From Scylla paramamosain (lineage: Eukaryota; Arthropoda; Malacostraca; Decapoda; Portunidae), in the NCBI RefSeq assembly GCF_035594125.1, contig NC_087168.1, forward strand, positions 7,037,058 to 7,101,057: a stretch of 64,000 nucleotides of DNA. Reading direction: 5' to 3'. The notes below the pieces were generated by a model. The model had not been told where the DNA came from, did no database searches, and was given only the letters and a program-made list of their open reading frames with translations. Numbering within the stretch: position 1 is the first letter of the stretch; each line of letters opens with the position of its first letter. The position numbers and the translations under genes were made by a program. This document shows, piece by piece, positions 11,747-26,400 of this stretch.

Positions 11747-14700
11747 CAAAACTCTAAAGAGCATGGAAGACACTCTATATAAAAATAAAAACAACATTAT
11801 CAAAATGGTGTCTTTTGAGTGTTTTTGAGCTTCTTACGTTCCAAAATGCTAAAACGCGTGCACAATAGCCTTTATCGGGAGACATTACCAAAAACGTATG
11901 ATTTAAGCGTTTTCCACCTTTTTAGAAACCAAAACGAATATATGAATGTGCTAATCACGTGATTCAGTATTTTATTACCAAAAAAGCTCAAAAACACTTA
12001 TAATATACGTTTTTGGTAATGTTGTTCTGTTTTTTTATATTCTGTATAGATTGTTGTACCTAACATGAGGAAAAATCCCATTTGTTTGGTTAATTTGTGT
12101 GCATTTTGGTGTTCTTTTTTTTTTGGTTCTTTTAAAACTATAAAACACTCATTATACACGTTTCTCGTAATGTCATTTTGTTTCCTAATATAGAGTGCTT
12201 TATATCCATTTTTGCATTTTTTTGTAGGTAACAAGCTCAAAAAAACTCAAAATATATCTTTTTGGTAATGTTATTCTATTTCTTCATAAAGGTTGGTTTG
12301 CATCCGCTTTAGCGTTTTTCTACGTAAAACACTGAAAAGACACGTTTTCATTAATTTTCTTTTGGATTCACATATTGACTGACTTCCATATTATTTATCG
12401 TTTTAGTGCCTAACATGCTGAAAAACACTGAAAAGACAAGTTTCTGGTAAAGTCGTTTAACTTCCCTATATAGGTGGCTTTGGATGAACTTTAGGGTTTG
12501 GTACATAACAATCCGAAAAAAAAGCTATAAATAACTCTTCTGGTAATTTTCTTTTTTCCACATAAATTCCCTGAAATTTGTCAGAATTTTGGCATATCGG
12601 TACCTATAAGGATAAATAACAAAAAAATAAATAAATAAATAAATAAAAAATCCAATTTTTAAATTTTTTTGTTAATTATTTTTTTTATCTAAATAAAGAG
12701 TGTTATTTGTGGGTTTTAGCTTTTAGGTACTGAAAAAAAATAAAAAAAAACACTCATAATACACGTTTCTCGTAATGTTCTTTCGTTTCCCAAACATAAA
12801 GTTCTTTGCATGTATTTAAGCGTTTTTATAGATATCATGATCTAAAACACTCAAAATACATGTATTTGGTAATATTATTCTGTTTCTTTATAAAATGTAT
12901 TTTGCATGCATTTTAGCGTTTTGGTATGTAAGGCGCTCAAAAACACTTAAAGGCAAGTTCTTAGTAAAATTTGCTTTTATTCCCATGTAATGTGATTGAC
13001 CTTCCTTTTAGTGCTTTATTGCGTAACACGTTCAAAAACACTCAAAAGACATTCAAGGCCTCGCATATGAGGAAATTAAAGACCTTACCAGAAATCTGTC
13101 TTTTGAGTGTTTTTCAGCATGTTAGGCACCAAAACGATAAATAATAAAGAACTCACTCTATGTGGGAATCCAAAAGAAAATTACTGAAAACCTGTCTTCT
13201 CAGTGTTTTACGTAGAAAAACGCTAAAACTGATGCAAACCAACCCATATCAAGAAGCAGAAAAACATTACCAAAAATGTATATTTTGAGTGTTTTTGAGC
13301 TTGTTACCTACAAAAAAATAAAACGCAAAAATTGATACAAAGCACTCTATATTGGGAAACAAAGGGACATTGCAAGAAAAGTGTATAATGAATGTTTTAT
13401 AGTTCAAAAAAACCACAAGGCAAAAAACGCAAAAACTCGTGTATATGGAGAAGTTTTCTAGATACCAAAATGCAGAAACTCGTGAATAACACTCTTAATT
13501 GAGAAACAGAACAACCTTACTAAATGCGTGTCAAATACACCAAAAGGCAAGTTCTTCTTAAAAGTTGGTTTTATTCCCATGTAATATGATTGCACTGCTT
13601 TTTAGTGCTCTATTGCCTAACACGCTCAAAAACACTCAAAGACACTTTTCTGGTAATATCATATTTTTCCCACATAAAGCTAGTTTCGCATGGAATTTGG
13701 GTTTTTGGTAACTAAGAATGTAAAAAAAACACTCAAAATACACGCATTTAGTAAGGTTGTTCTGTTTCTTCATTAAGATTGTTATTCATGAGTTTCAGAA
13801 TTTTAGTATCTTAGAATCTTCTCCATACAGTCGAGTTTTTGCGTTGTTTGCCTTGTGATTCTGGTGAAACTATAAAACACTCATTATAATACGCTTCTCG
13901 TTATGTCCTTTTTTTTCCTTATATAGAGTGCTTTGCATCCATTTTCGCGTTTTTTTTATGTAACAAGCTCAAAAACACACAAAATATACTTTTTTTGATA
14001 ATGTTTTTCTATTTATTTATATTAGTTGGTTTGCATCTGTTTTAGCGTTTTTCTACGTAAATCTTTTAAAACACACGTTTCCAGTAATTTTGTTTTAGAT
14101 TTCCATATAGAGTGACTTTCATCTTATTTATCGTTTTGGTGCCTAACTTGCTTTTTGGTGCCTTTTGCTTCCCAATATAGAGTGCTTTCCATCCATTTTC
14201 GCGTTTTTTGTAGGTAACAATTTCAAAAACACAAATAATATACCATTTTGGTAATGTTATTCTATTTCTTCATTTTGGTTGTTTTGCATCCATTTTAGCG
14301 TTTTCTACATAAAACACCGAAAAGACACGTTTTCAGTAATTTTGTTTTGGATTCTCATATAGATTGACTTCCTTGGGTTTTATCGTGTTGGTTCCTAACA
14401 TGCTGAAAAACACTCATAAGACAGTTTTCTGGCAAAGACGTTTAATTTCCCCATATAGGTGGCTTTGCATGCACTTTAGAGGTTTGGTACATAACAGTCC
14501 GAAAAAAAAGCTAAATTTAACTTTTTTGATAATGTCCTTATTTCATATAATTTCCTGAAAATTTCCCGAATTTTGGCACCTCGTTACCTGTGAAGATGAA
14601 TAAGAATGAAAAAAAAATATTGTATTTTTTTTTATCAATAAAGAGTGTAATTTGTGGCTTTTAGCTTTTTCGTACTTAATGAATTTAAAAGCACTCATAA

Positions 14701-17616
14701 TACACGTTTCTCGTCATGTACTTTCATTTCCCAAAAATGGGGTTCTTTGCATGTATTTAAGCGTTTTTATTGGTAACATGATCAAAAACACTCAAAATAC
14801 ATGTTTTTCGTAATGTTATTCTGTTTCACCATAAAGTGTATTTTCCATGCATTTTAGCGTTTTGGTATATAACGAGCTCAAAAAGACTTCAAGGCAGGTT
14901 CTTGTTAAAAATTGGTTTTATTCCAGTGTAATGTGATTGCCCTGCTTTTTAGTGCTTTATTGCCTAACACGCTCAAAAACACTCAAAAGACATTTTTCTG
15001 GTAATGTCATTTTTTTCCCACATAAAGCTGGTTTCGCATGTAATTTAGGGTTTTGGTAACTAAGGATGTGAAAAGCACTCAAAATACACGCATTAAGTAA
15101 GATGGTTTTGTTTCTCAATTAAGAGTGTTGTTCCAGAGTTTCAGCATTTTGGAATGTAAGAAACTTCTCTATATACACAAGTTTTTGCGTTTTTTGCCTT
15201 GTAGTTCTTGTGAAACTATAAAACACTCATTATACACGTTCCTCGTAATGTCCTTTTGCTTCCCAATATAGAGTGCTTTCCATCCATTTTCGTGTTTTTT
15301 GTAGGTAACAATTTCAAAAATGCTCAAAATATACCTTTTTGGTAATGTTATTTCATTTCTTCATATTGGTTGGTTTGCATCCGTTTTAGCGTTTTTCTAC
15401 GTAAAACACCGATAAGACACGTTTTTAGTAATTTTGTTTTGGATTCCCATATAGATTGACTTCCATGTTATTTAACGTGTTGGTTCCTAACATGCTGAAA
15501 ACACTCATAAGACCGTTTTCTGGCAAAGACATTTAATTTCCCCATATATGTGGCTTAGCATGCACTTTACGGGTTTGGTACATAACAGTCCGATAAAAGC
15601 TAAATTTAACTTTTTGGATAATGTTTTTATTTCACATAATTTCCTGAATTTTGCCCGAATTTTGGCATCTCGGTACCTGTGAATATGAATAAGAAAGAAA
15701 AAAATTATTGTATTTTTTTTATTTATTTATTGTTTCTCAATAAAGAGTGTTATTAGTGGCTTTTAGCTTTTTGGTAATTAATGAACTTAAAAACACTCAT
15801 AATACACGTTTCTCGTAATCTCCTTTCGTTTCCCAAAAATAGTGTTCTTTGCATGTATTTTAGCGTTTTTATTGGCAACATGATCAAAAACACTCAATAT
15901 ACATGTTTTTGGTAAAGTTATTCTGTTTCACCATAAAGAGTGTTTTCAATGCGTTTTAGTGTTTTGGTATGTAAGGAGCTCAAAAACACTTAAAGGCAAG
16001 TTCTTGGTAAAAATTCGTTTTCCTCCAATGTAATGTGATATCCCTCTTTTTTAGTGCTTTATTGCCTATCACGCTCAAAAACACTCAAAAGACACTTTTC
16101 TGGCAGTCAATTTTTTTATCCTACAAGTCTATTTTTGCATGCAATTTGGGGTTTTGGTAACTAAGAAGGTGAAAAGCACTCAAAATACACCCATTTATTA
16201 AGGTTTTTCTGTTTCTCAATTAGGAGTGTTATACATGAGTTTTAGCATTTTTGTATCTAGGAACCCTCTCCATATACACGAGATTTTGCGTTTTTTCCCT
16301 TGTGGTTCTTTTGAACTATAAAACACTCATGATACACTTTTCTTGCAATGTCCTTTTGTTTCCCAATATAGGGTGCTTTACATCAATTTTCGCGTTTTTT
16401 TTTTGTAGGTAACAAGCTGAAAAACACTCAAAATATATCTTTTTAGTAACATTTTTCTTATTCTTGATATTGGTTGCTTTGCATCCGTTTTAGCGATTTT
16501 CTACGTAAAACACTGAGAAGACACGTTTTCAGTAACTTTGTTTTGGACTCCCATATAGAGTGAGTTCCATATTATTTATCATTTTGGTGCCTAACATGCT
16601 AAAAAACACTCAAAACACAGATTTCTGGTAAAGTCGTTTAATTTCCTCATATAGGAGGCTTTGCATGCACTTTAGGGTTTGGTACATAACAATCCGAAAT
16701 AAAAAGCTGAAATTAACTTTTTTGATAATATTTTTTTATTATATGATTGCCCTGAATTTTCCCAGAATTTTGGCATATCGGTACCTATGAATATAAATAA
16801 CAAAAAAAAAAAAATTCCTATTTTTTTTATTTTTTTTGTTTTTTATTTTCTAAATAAAGAGTGTTATTTGTGGGTTTTAGCTTTTTGGTACTTAAGGAAC
16901 TTAAAAAACACTCATAATACACGTTTCTCGTAATGTCCTTTTGTTTCCCAAACATAATGTTCTTTCCATGTATTTAAGCGTTTTTATAGATAACATGATC
17001 AAAAACACTCAAAATACATGTTTTTGGTAATGTTATTCTGTTTCTCCATAAAGATTGTTTTGCATGCGTTTTAGCGGTTTGGTATTTAAGCAGCTCAAAA
17101 ACACTTAAAGGCAAGTTTTTGGTATAAATTAGTGTTATTCCAATGTAATATGTTTGCCCTGCTTTTTAGTACTTTGCATTTTGGATACCAAAATTGCCTA
17201 TCACGCCGAAAAACACTTAAAAGACCCTTTTCTGGTAATGACATTTTTTTCTCACATAAAGGTCATTTCGCATGCAATTTGGGGTTTTGGTAACTGAGAA
17301 TGTGAAAAGCACTCAAAATACACGCATTTAGTAAGGTTGTTCTGTTTCTCAGTTAAGAGTGTTATTCATGAGTTTCAGCATTTTGGTATCTAGGAACCTT
17401 CTCCATATACACGAGTTTTTGTGTTTTTTTGCCTTTTGGTTCTTTTGAACTACAAAAAAAAAACTCATAATACACATTTGCCAAAAACGTGTATTTTGAA
17501 TGTTTTTCAGCTTATTTCGTACCAATACGCAAAAAATCATCCATTTCACCCTTTATAAGGTAAAGAGACGACATTCCCAGAAAAAATGTTATTTCGGGGC
17601 TTTTCAACGTTAGCAC
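11747..17616 (-). repeat. HOR copy 3 (full length)
   Basis: This is the third complete unit, 5,870 bp, with an internal plus block at about 13,070-13,545. It belongs to the other variant class, shared with copies 4 and 7: 'ctttgcatg' near 14,463, 'aatgtcc' near 14,532 and 'ccttttgc' near 15,251. A one-base loss in an A run near 15,498 closes a frame that stays open in sister copies, as expected for non-coding DNA. The variant 'tttagaggtttgg' near 14,476 is shared with copy 4 only. Confidence 0.93.
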
Positions 17617-20600
17617 CAAAACTCTAAAGAGCATGGAAGACACTCTATATAAAAATCAAAACAACATTATCAAAATGGTGTCTTTTGAGTGTTTTTGAGC
17701 TTCTTACGTTCCAAAATGCTAAAACGCGTGCACAATAGCCTTTATCGGGAAACATTACCAAAAACGTATGATTTAAGCGTTTTCCAGCTTTTTAGAAACC
17801 AAAACGCCTAAATGAATGTGCTAATCACGTGATTCAGTATTTTATTACCAAAGAAGCTCAAAAACACTTATAATATACGTTTTTGGTAATGTTGTTCTGT
17901 TTTTTTTATATTCTGTATAGATTGTTGTACCTAACATGAGGAAAAATCCTATTTGTTTGGTTAATTTGTGTGCATTTTGGCGTTCTTTTTTTTTGGTTCT
18001 TTTAAAACTATAAAACACTCATTATACACGTTTCTCGTAATGTCCTTTTGTTTCCTAATATAGAGTGCTTTATATCCATTTTTGCATTTTTTTGTAGGTA
18101 ACAAGCTCAAAAATACTCAAAATATATCTTTTTGGTAATGTTATTCTATTTCTTCATGAAGGTTGGTTTGCATCCGCTTTAGCGTTTTTCTACGTAAAAC
18201 ACTGAAAAGACACGTTTTCAGTAATTTTCTTTTGGATTCACATATTGACTGACTTCCATATTATTTATCGTTTTAGTGCCTAACATGCTGAAAAACACTG
18301 AAAAGACAGGTTTCTGGTAAAGTCGTTTAACTTCCCTATATAGGTGGCTTTGGATGCACTTTAGGGTTTGGTACATAACAATCCGAAAAAAAAGCTATAA
18401 ATAACTCTTTTGGTAATGTTCTTTTTTCCACATAAATTCCCTGAAATTTGGCAGAATTTTGGCATCTCGGTACCTATAAGGATAAATAACAAAAAAAAAA
18501 AAAATAAATAAATAAAAAATCCAATTTTTAAAATTTTTTGTTAATTATTTTTTTTTATCTAAATAAAGAGTGTTATTTGAAGGTTTTAGCTTTTAGGTAC
18601 TGAAAAAAATTAAAAAAACACTCATAATACACGTTTCTCGTAATGTCCTTTTGTTTCCCAAACATAAAGTTCTTTGCATGTATTTAAGCGTTTTTATAGA
18701 TATCATGATCAAAAACACTCAAAATACATGTATTTGGTAATGTTATTCTGTTTCTTTATAAAATGTATATTGCATGCATTTTAGCGTTTTGGTATGTAAG
18801 GCGCTCAAAAACATTTAAAGGCAAGTTCTTGGTAAAATTTGGTTTTATTCCCATGTAATGTGATTGACCTTCCTTTTAGTGCTTTATTGCGTAACACGTT
18901 CAAAAACACTCAAAAGACATGCAAGGCCTCGCATATGAGGAAATTAAAGACCTTACCAGAAATCTGTCTTTTGAGTGTTTTTCAGCATGTTAGGCACCAA
19001 AACGATAAATAATAAAGAACTCACTCTATGTGTGAATCCAAAAGAAAATTACTGAAAACCTGTCTTCTCTGTGTTTTACGTAGAAAAACGCTAAAACTGA
19101 TGCAAACCAACCCATATCAAGAAGCAGAAAAACATTACCAAAAATGTATATTTTGAGTGATTTTGAGCTTGTTACCTACAAAAAAATAAAACGCAAAAAT
19201 TGATACAAAGCATTCTATATTGGGAAACAAAGGGACATTGCAAGAAAAGTGTATAATGAATGTTTTATAGTTCAAAAAAACCACAAGGCAAAAAACGCAA
19301 AAACTCGTGTATATGGAGAAGTTTTCTAGATACCAAAATGCAGAAACTCGTGAATAACACTCTTAATTGAGAAACAGAACAACCTTACTAAATGCGTGTC
19401 AAATACACCAAAAGGCAAGTTCTTCTTAAAAGTTGGTTTTATTTCCATGTAATATGATTGCACTGCTTTTTAGTGCTTTATTGCCTAACACGCTCAAAAA
19501 CACTCAAAGACACTTTTCTGGTAATATCATATTTTTCCCACATAAAGCTAGTTTCGCATGGAATTTGGGGTTTTGGTAACTAAGAATGTAAAAAAAACAC
19601 TCAAAATACACGCATTTAGTAAGGTTGTTCTGTTTCTTGATTAAGACTGTTATTCATGAGTTTCAGAATTTTGATATCTTAGAATCTTCTCCATACAGTC
19701 GAGTTTTTGCGTTGTTTGCCTTGTGATTCTGGTGAAACTATAAAACACTCATTATATACGCTTCTCGTTATGTCCTTTTTTTTCCTTATATAGAGTGCTT
19801 TGCATCCATTTTCGCGTTTTTTTTATGTAACAAGCTCAAAAACACACAAAATATACTTTTTTTGATAATGTTATTCTATTTATTTATATTAGTTGGTTTG
19901 CATCTGTTTTAGCGTTTTTCTACGTAAATCTTTTAAAACACACGTTCCCAGTAATTTTGTTTTAGATTTCCATATAGAGTGACTTTCATATTATTTATCG
20001 TTTTCGTGCCTAACATGCTTTTTGGTGCCTTTTGCTTCCCAATATAGAGTGCTTTCCATCCATTTTCGCGTTTTTTGTAGGTAACAATTTCAAAAACACA
20101 AATAATATACCATTTTGGTAATGTTATTCTATTTCTTCATTTTGGTTGTTTTGCATCCATTTTCGCGTTTTCTACATAAAACACCGAAAAGACACGTTTT
20201 CAGTAATTTTGTTTTGGATTCTCATATAGATTGACTTCCTTGGGTTTTATCGTGTTGGTTCCTAACATGCTGAAAAACACTCATAAGACAGTTTTCTGGC
20301 AAAGACGTTTAATTTCCACATATAGGTGGCTTTGCATGCACTTTAGAGGTTTGGTACATAACAGTCCGAAAAAAAAAGCTAAATTTAACTTTTTTGATAA
20401 TGTCCTTATTTCATATAATTTCCTGAAAATTTCCCGAATTTTGGCACCTCGTTACCTGTGAAGATGAATAAGAATGAAAAAAAAATATTGTATTTTTTTT
20501 TCTCAATAAAGAGTGTAATTTGTGGCTTTTAGCTTTTTCGTACTTAATGAATTTAAAAGCACTCATAATACACGTTTCTCGTCATGTACTTTCATTTCCC

Positions 20601-23492
20601 AAACATGGGGTTCTTTGCATGTATTTAAGCGTTTTTATTGGTAACATGATCAAAAACACTCAAAATACATGTTTTTCGTAATGTTATTCTGTTTCACCAT
20701 AAAGTGTATTTTGCATGCATTTTAGCGTTTTGGTATATAACGAGCTCAAATACACTTAAAGGCAAGTTCTTGTTAAAAATTGGTTTTATTCCAGTGTAAT
20801 GTGATTGCCCTGCTTTTTAGTGCTTTATTGCCTAACACGCTCAAAAACACTCAAAAGACATTTTTCTGGTAATGTCATTTTTTTCCCACATAAAGCTGGT
20901 TTCGCATGTAATTTAGGGTTTTGGTAACTAAGGATGTGAAAAGCACTCAAAATACACGCATTAAGTAAGATGGTTTTGTTTCTCAATTAAGAGTGTTGTT
21001 CCAGAGTTTCAGCATTTTGGAATGTAAGAAACTTCTCTATATACACAAGTTTTTGCGTTTTTTGCCTTGTAGTTCTTGTGAAACTATAAAACACTCATTA
21101 TACACGTTCCTCGTAATGTCCTTTTGCTTCCCAATATAGAGTGCTTTCCATCCATTTTCGTGTTTTTTGTAGGTAACAATTTCAAAAATGCTCAAAATAT
21201 ACCTTTTTGGTAATGTTATTTCATTTCTTCATATTGGTTGGTTTGCATCCGTTTTAGCGTTTTTCTACGTAAAACACCGATAAGACACGTTTTTAGTAAT
21301 TTTGTTTTGGATTCCCATATAGATTGACTTCCATGTTATTTATCGTGTTCGTTCCTAACATGCTGAAAAACACTCATAAGACCGTTTTCTGGCAAAAACA
21401 TTTAATTTCCCCTTATATGTGGCTTTGCATGCACTTTACGGGTTTGGTACATAGCAGTCCGATAAAAGCTAAATTTAACTTTTTGGATAATGTTTTTATT
21501 TCACATAATTTCCTAAATTTTGCCCGAATTTTGGCATCTCGATACCTGTGAAGATGAATAAGAAAGAAAAAAAATATTGTATTTTTTTTTATTTATTTAT
21601 TGTTTCTCAATAAAGAGTGTTATTTGTGGCTTTTAGCTTTTTGGTAATTAATGAACTTGAAAACACTCATAATACACGTTTCTCGTAATCTCCTTTCGTT
21701 TCCCAAAAATAGTGTTCTTTGCATGTATTTTAGCGTTTTTATTGGCAACATGATCAAAAACACTCAAAATACATGTTTTTGGTAAAGTTATTCTGTTTCA
21801 CCATAAAGAGTGTTTTCAATGCGTTTTAGTGTTTTGGTATATAAGGAGCTCAAAAACACTTAAAGGCAAGTTCTTGGTAAAAATTCGTTTTCCTCCAATG
21901 TAATGTGATATCCCTCTTTTTTAGTGCTTTATTGCCTATCACGCTCAAAAACACTCAAAAGACACTTTTCTGGGAAAGACATTTTTTTTATCCCACAAGT
22001 CTATTTTTGCATGCAATTTTGGGGTTTTGGTAACTAAGAATGTGAAAAGCACTCAAAATACACGCATTTATTAAGGTTTTTCTGTTTCTCAATTAGGAAT
22101 GTTATACATGAGTTTTAGCATTTTTGTATCTAGGAAACCTCTCCATATACACGATATTTTGCGTTTTTTCCCTTGTGGTTCTTTTGAACTATAAAACACT
22201 CATGATACACTTTTCTTGCAATGTCCTTTTGTTTCCCAATATAGGGTGCTTTACATCAATTTTCGCGTTTTTTTTTTTGTAGGTAACAAGCTGAAAAACA
22301 CTCAAAATATATCTTTTTAGTAACATTTTTCTTATTCTTGATATTGGTTGCTTTGCATCCGTTTTAGCGATTTTCTACGTAAAACACTGAGAAGACACGT
22401 TTTCAGTAACTTTGTTTTGGACTCCCATATAGAGTGAGTTCCATATTATTTATCATTTTGGTGCCTAACATGCTAAAAAACACTCAAAACACAGATTTCT
22501 GGTAAAGGCGTTTAATTTCCTCACATAGGAGGCTTTGCATGCACTTTAGGGTTTGGTACATAACAATCCGAAAAAAAAGCTGAAATTAACTTTTTTGATA
22601 ATATTTTTTTATTATATGATTGCCCTGAATTTTCCCAGAATTTTTGCATATCGGTACCTATGAATATGAATAACAAAAAAAAAAATATCCTATTTTTTTT
22701 ATTTTTTTTTGTTTTTATATTTTCTAAATAAAGAGTGTTATTTGTGGGTTTTAGCTTGTTGGTACTTAAGGAACTTAAAAAACACTCATAATACACGTTT
22801 CTCGTAATGTCCTTTTGTTTCCCAAACATAATGTTCTTTCCATGTATTTAAGCGTTTTTATAGATAACATGATCAAAAACACTCAAAATACATGTTTTTG
22901 GTAATGTTATTCTGTTTCTCCATAAAGTTTGTTTTGCATGCGTTTTAGCGGTTTCGTATTTAAGCAGCTCAAAATCACTTAAAGGCAAGTTTTTGGTATA
23001 AATTAGTGTTATTCCAATGTAATATGTTTGCCCTGCTTTTTAGTACTTTGCATTTTGGATACCAAAATTGCCTATCACGCCGAAAAACACTTAAAAGACC
23101 CTTTTCTGGTAATGACATTTTTTTCTCACATAAAGGTTATTTCGCATGCAATTTGGGGTTTTGGTAACTGAGAATGTGAAAAGCACTCAAAATACACGCA
23201 TTTAGTAAGGTTGTTCTGTTTCTCAGTTAAGAGTGTTATTCATGAGTTTCAGCATTTTGGTATCTAGGAACCTTCTCCATATACACGAGTTTTTGTGTTT
23301 TTTTGCCTTTTGGTTCTTTTGAACTATAAAAAAAAACAACTCATAATACATATTTGCCAAAAACGTGTATTTTGAATGTTTTTCAGCTTATTTCGTACCA
23401 ATACGCAAAAAATCATCCATTTCACCCTTTATAAGGTAAAGAGACGACATTCCCAGAAAAAATGTTATTTCGGGGCTTTTCAACGTTAGCAC
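17617..23492 (-). repeat. HOR copy 4 (full length)
   Basis: This is the fourth complete unit, 5,876 bp, with an internal plus block at about 18,940-19,410. It shares the class variants of copy 3: 'tttagaggtttgg' near 20,343, 'aatgtcc' near 20,400 and 'ccttttgc' near 21,120. The A-rich (TAAA) tract near 18,491-18,520 is shorter than in copies 1-3. No insertion or gene is visible. Confidence 0.93.
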
Positions 23493-26400
23493 CAAAACTC
23501 TAAAGAGCATGGAAGACACTCTATATAAAAATCAAAACAACATTATCAAAATGGTGTCTTTTGAGTGTTTTTGAGCTTCTTACGTTCCAAAATGCTAAAA
23601 CGCGTGCACAATAGCCTTTATCGGGAAACATTACCAAAAACGTATGATTTAAGCGTTTTCCAGCTTTTTAGAAACCAAAACGCTTATATGAATGTCCTAA
23701 TCACGTGATTCAGTATTTTATTACTAAAGAAGCTCAAAAACACTTATAATATACGTTTTTGGTAATGTTGTTCTGTTTTTTTATATTCTGTATAGATTGT
23801 TGTACCTAACATGAGGAAAAATCCCATTTGTTTGGTTAATTTGTGTGCATTTTGGCGTTCTTTTTTTTTGGTTCTTTTAAAACTATAAAACACTCATTAT
23901 ACACGTTTCTCGTAATGTCCTTTTGTTTCCTAATATACAATGCTTTATATCCATTTTTGCATTTTTTTGTAGGTAACAAGCTCAAAAATACTCAAAATGT
24001 ATCTTTTTGGTAATGTTATTCTATTTCTTCATAAAGGTTGGTTTGCATCCGCTTTAGCGTTTTTCTACGTAAAACACTGAAAAGACACGTTTTCAGTAAT
24101 TTTCTTTTGGATTCACATATTGACTGACTTCCATATTATTTATCGTTTTAGTGCCTAACATGCTGAAAAACACTGAAAAGACAGGTTTCTGGTAAAGTCG
24201 TTTAACTTCCCTATATAGGTGGCTTTGGATGCACTTTAGGGTTTGTTACATAACAATCCGAAAAAAAAGCTATAAATAACTCTTTTGGTAATGTTCTTTT
24301 TTCCACATAAATTCCCTGAAATTTGGCAGAATTTTGGCATCTCGGTACCTATAAGGATAAATAACAAAAAAAAATTAATAGATAAATAAATAAAAAATCC
24401 AATTTTTAAAATTTTTTGTTAATTATTTTTTTTATCTAAATAAAGAGTGTTATTTGTGGGTTTTAGCTTTTAGGTACTGAAAAAAATTAAAAAAACACTC
24501 ATAATACACGTTTCTCGTAATGTCCTTTCGTTTCCCAAACATAAAGTTATTTGCATGTATTTAAGCGTTTTTATAGATATCATGATCAAAAACACTCAAA
24601 ATACATGTATTTGGTAATATTATTCTGTTTCTTTATAAAATGTATTTTGCATGCATTTTAGCGTTTTGGTATGTAAGGCGCTCAAAAACACTTAAAGGCA
24701 AGTTCTTGGTAAAATTTGCTTTTTTTCCCATGTAATGTGATTGACCTTCCTTTTAGTGCTTTATTGCGTAACACGTTCAAAAACACTCAAAAGACATGCA
24801 AGGCCTCGCATATGAGGAAATTAAACCCCTTACCAGAAATCTGTCTTTTGAGTGTTTTTCAGCATGTTAGGCACCAAAACGATAAATAATAAAGAACTCA
24901 CTCTATGTGGGAATCCAAAAGAAAATTACTGAAAACCTGTCTTCTCAGTGTTTTACGTAAAAAAACGCTAAAACTGATGCAAACCAACCCATATCAAGAA
25001 GCAGAAAAACATTACCAAAAATGTATATTTTGAGTGTTTTTGAGCTTGTTACCTACAAAAAAATAAAACGCAAAAATTGATACAAAGCACTCTATATTGG
25101 GAAACAAAGGGACATTGCAAGAAAAGTGTATAATGAATGTTTTATAGTTCAAAAAAACCACAAGGCAAAAAACGCAAAAACTCGTGTATATGGAGAAGTT
25201 TTCTAGATACCAAAATGCAGAAACTCGTGAATAACACTCTTAATTGAGAAACAGAACAACCTTACTAAATGCGTGTCAAATACACCAAAAGGCAAGTTCT
25301 TCTTAAAAGTTGGTTTTATTCCCATGTAATATGATTGCACTGCTTTTTAGTGCTTTATTGCCTAACACGCTCAAAAACACTCAAAGACACTTTTCTGGTA
25401 ATATCATATTTTTCCCACATAAAGCTAGTTTCGCATGGAATTTGGGGTTTTGGTAACTAAGAATGTAAAAAAAAACACTCAAAATACACGCATTTAGTAA
25501 GGTTGTTCTGTTTCTTGATTAAGACTGTTATTCATGAGTTTCAGAATTTTGGTATCTTAGAATCTTCTCCATACAGTCGAGTTTTTGCGTTGTTTGCCTT
25601 GTGATTCTGGTGAAACTATAAAACACTCATTATATACGCTTCTCGTTATGTCCTTTTTTTTCCTTATATAGAGTGCTTTGCATCCATTTTGGCGTTTTTT
25701 TTTATGTAACAAACTCAAAAACACACAAAATATACTTTTTTTGATAATGTTATTCTATTTATTTATATTAGTTGGTTTGCATCTGTTTTAGCGTTTTTCT
25801 ACGTAAATCTTTTAAAACACACGTTTCCAGTAATTTTGTTTTAGATTTCCATATAGAGTGACTTTCATATTATTTATCGTTTTGGTGCCTAACATGCTTT
25901 TTGGTGCCTTTTGCTTCCCAATATAGAGTGCTTTCCATCCCCTTTCGCGTTTTTTGTAGGTAACAATTTGAAAAACACAAATAATATACCATTTTGGTAA
26001 TGTTATTCTATTTCTTCATTTTGGTTGTTTTGCATCCATTTTAGCGTTTTCTACATAAAACACCGAAAAGACACGTTTTCAGTAATTTTGTTTTGGATTC
26101 TCATATAGATTGACTTCCTTGGGTTTTATCGTGTTGGTTCCTAACATGCTGAAAAACACTCATAAGACAGTTTTCTGGCAAAGACGTTTAATTTCCCCAT
26201 ATAGGTGGCTTCGCATGCACTTTAGGGGCTTGGTACATAACAGTCCGAAAAAAAAGCTAAATTTAACTTTTTTGATAATATCCTTATATCATATAATTTC
26301 CTGAAAATTTCCCGAATTTTGGCACCTCGTTACCTGTGAAGATGAATAAGAATGAAAAAAAAATATTGTATTTTTTTTTCTCAATAAAGAGTGTAATTTG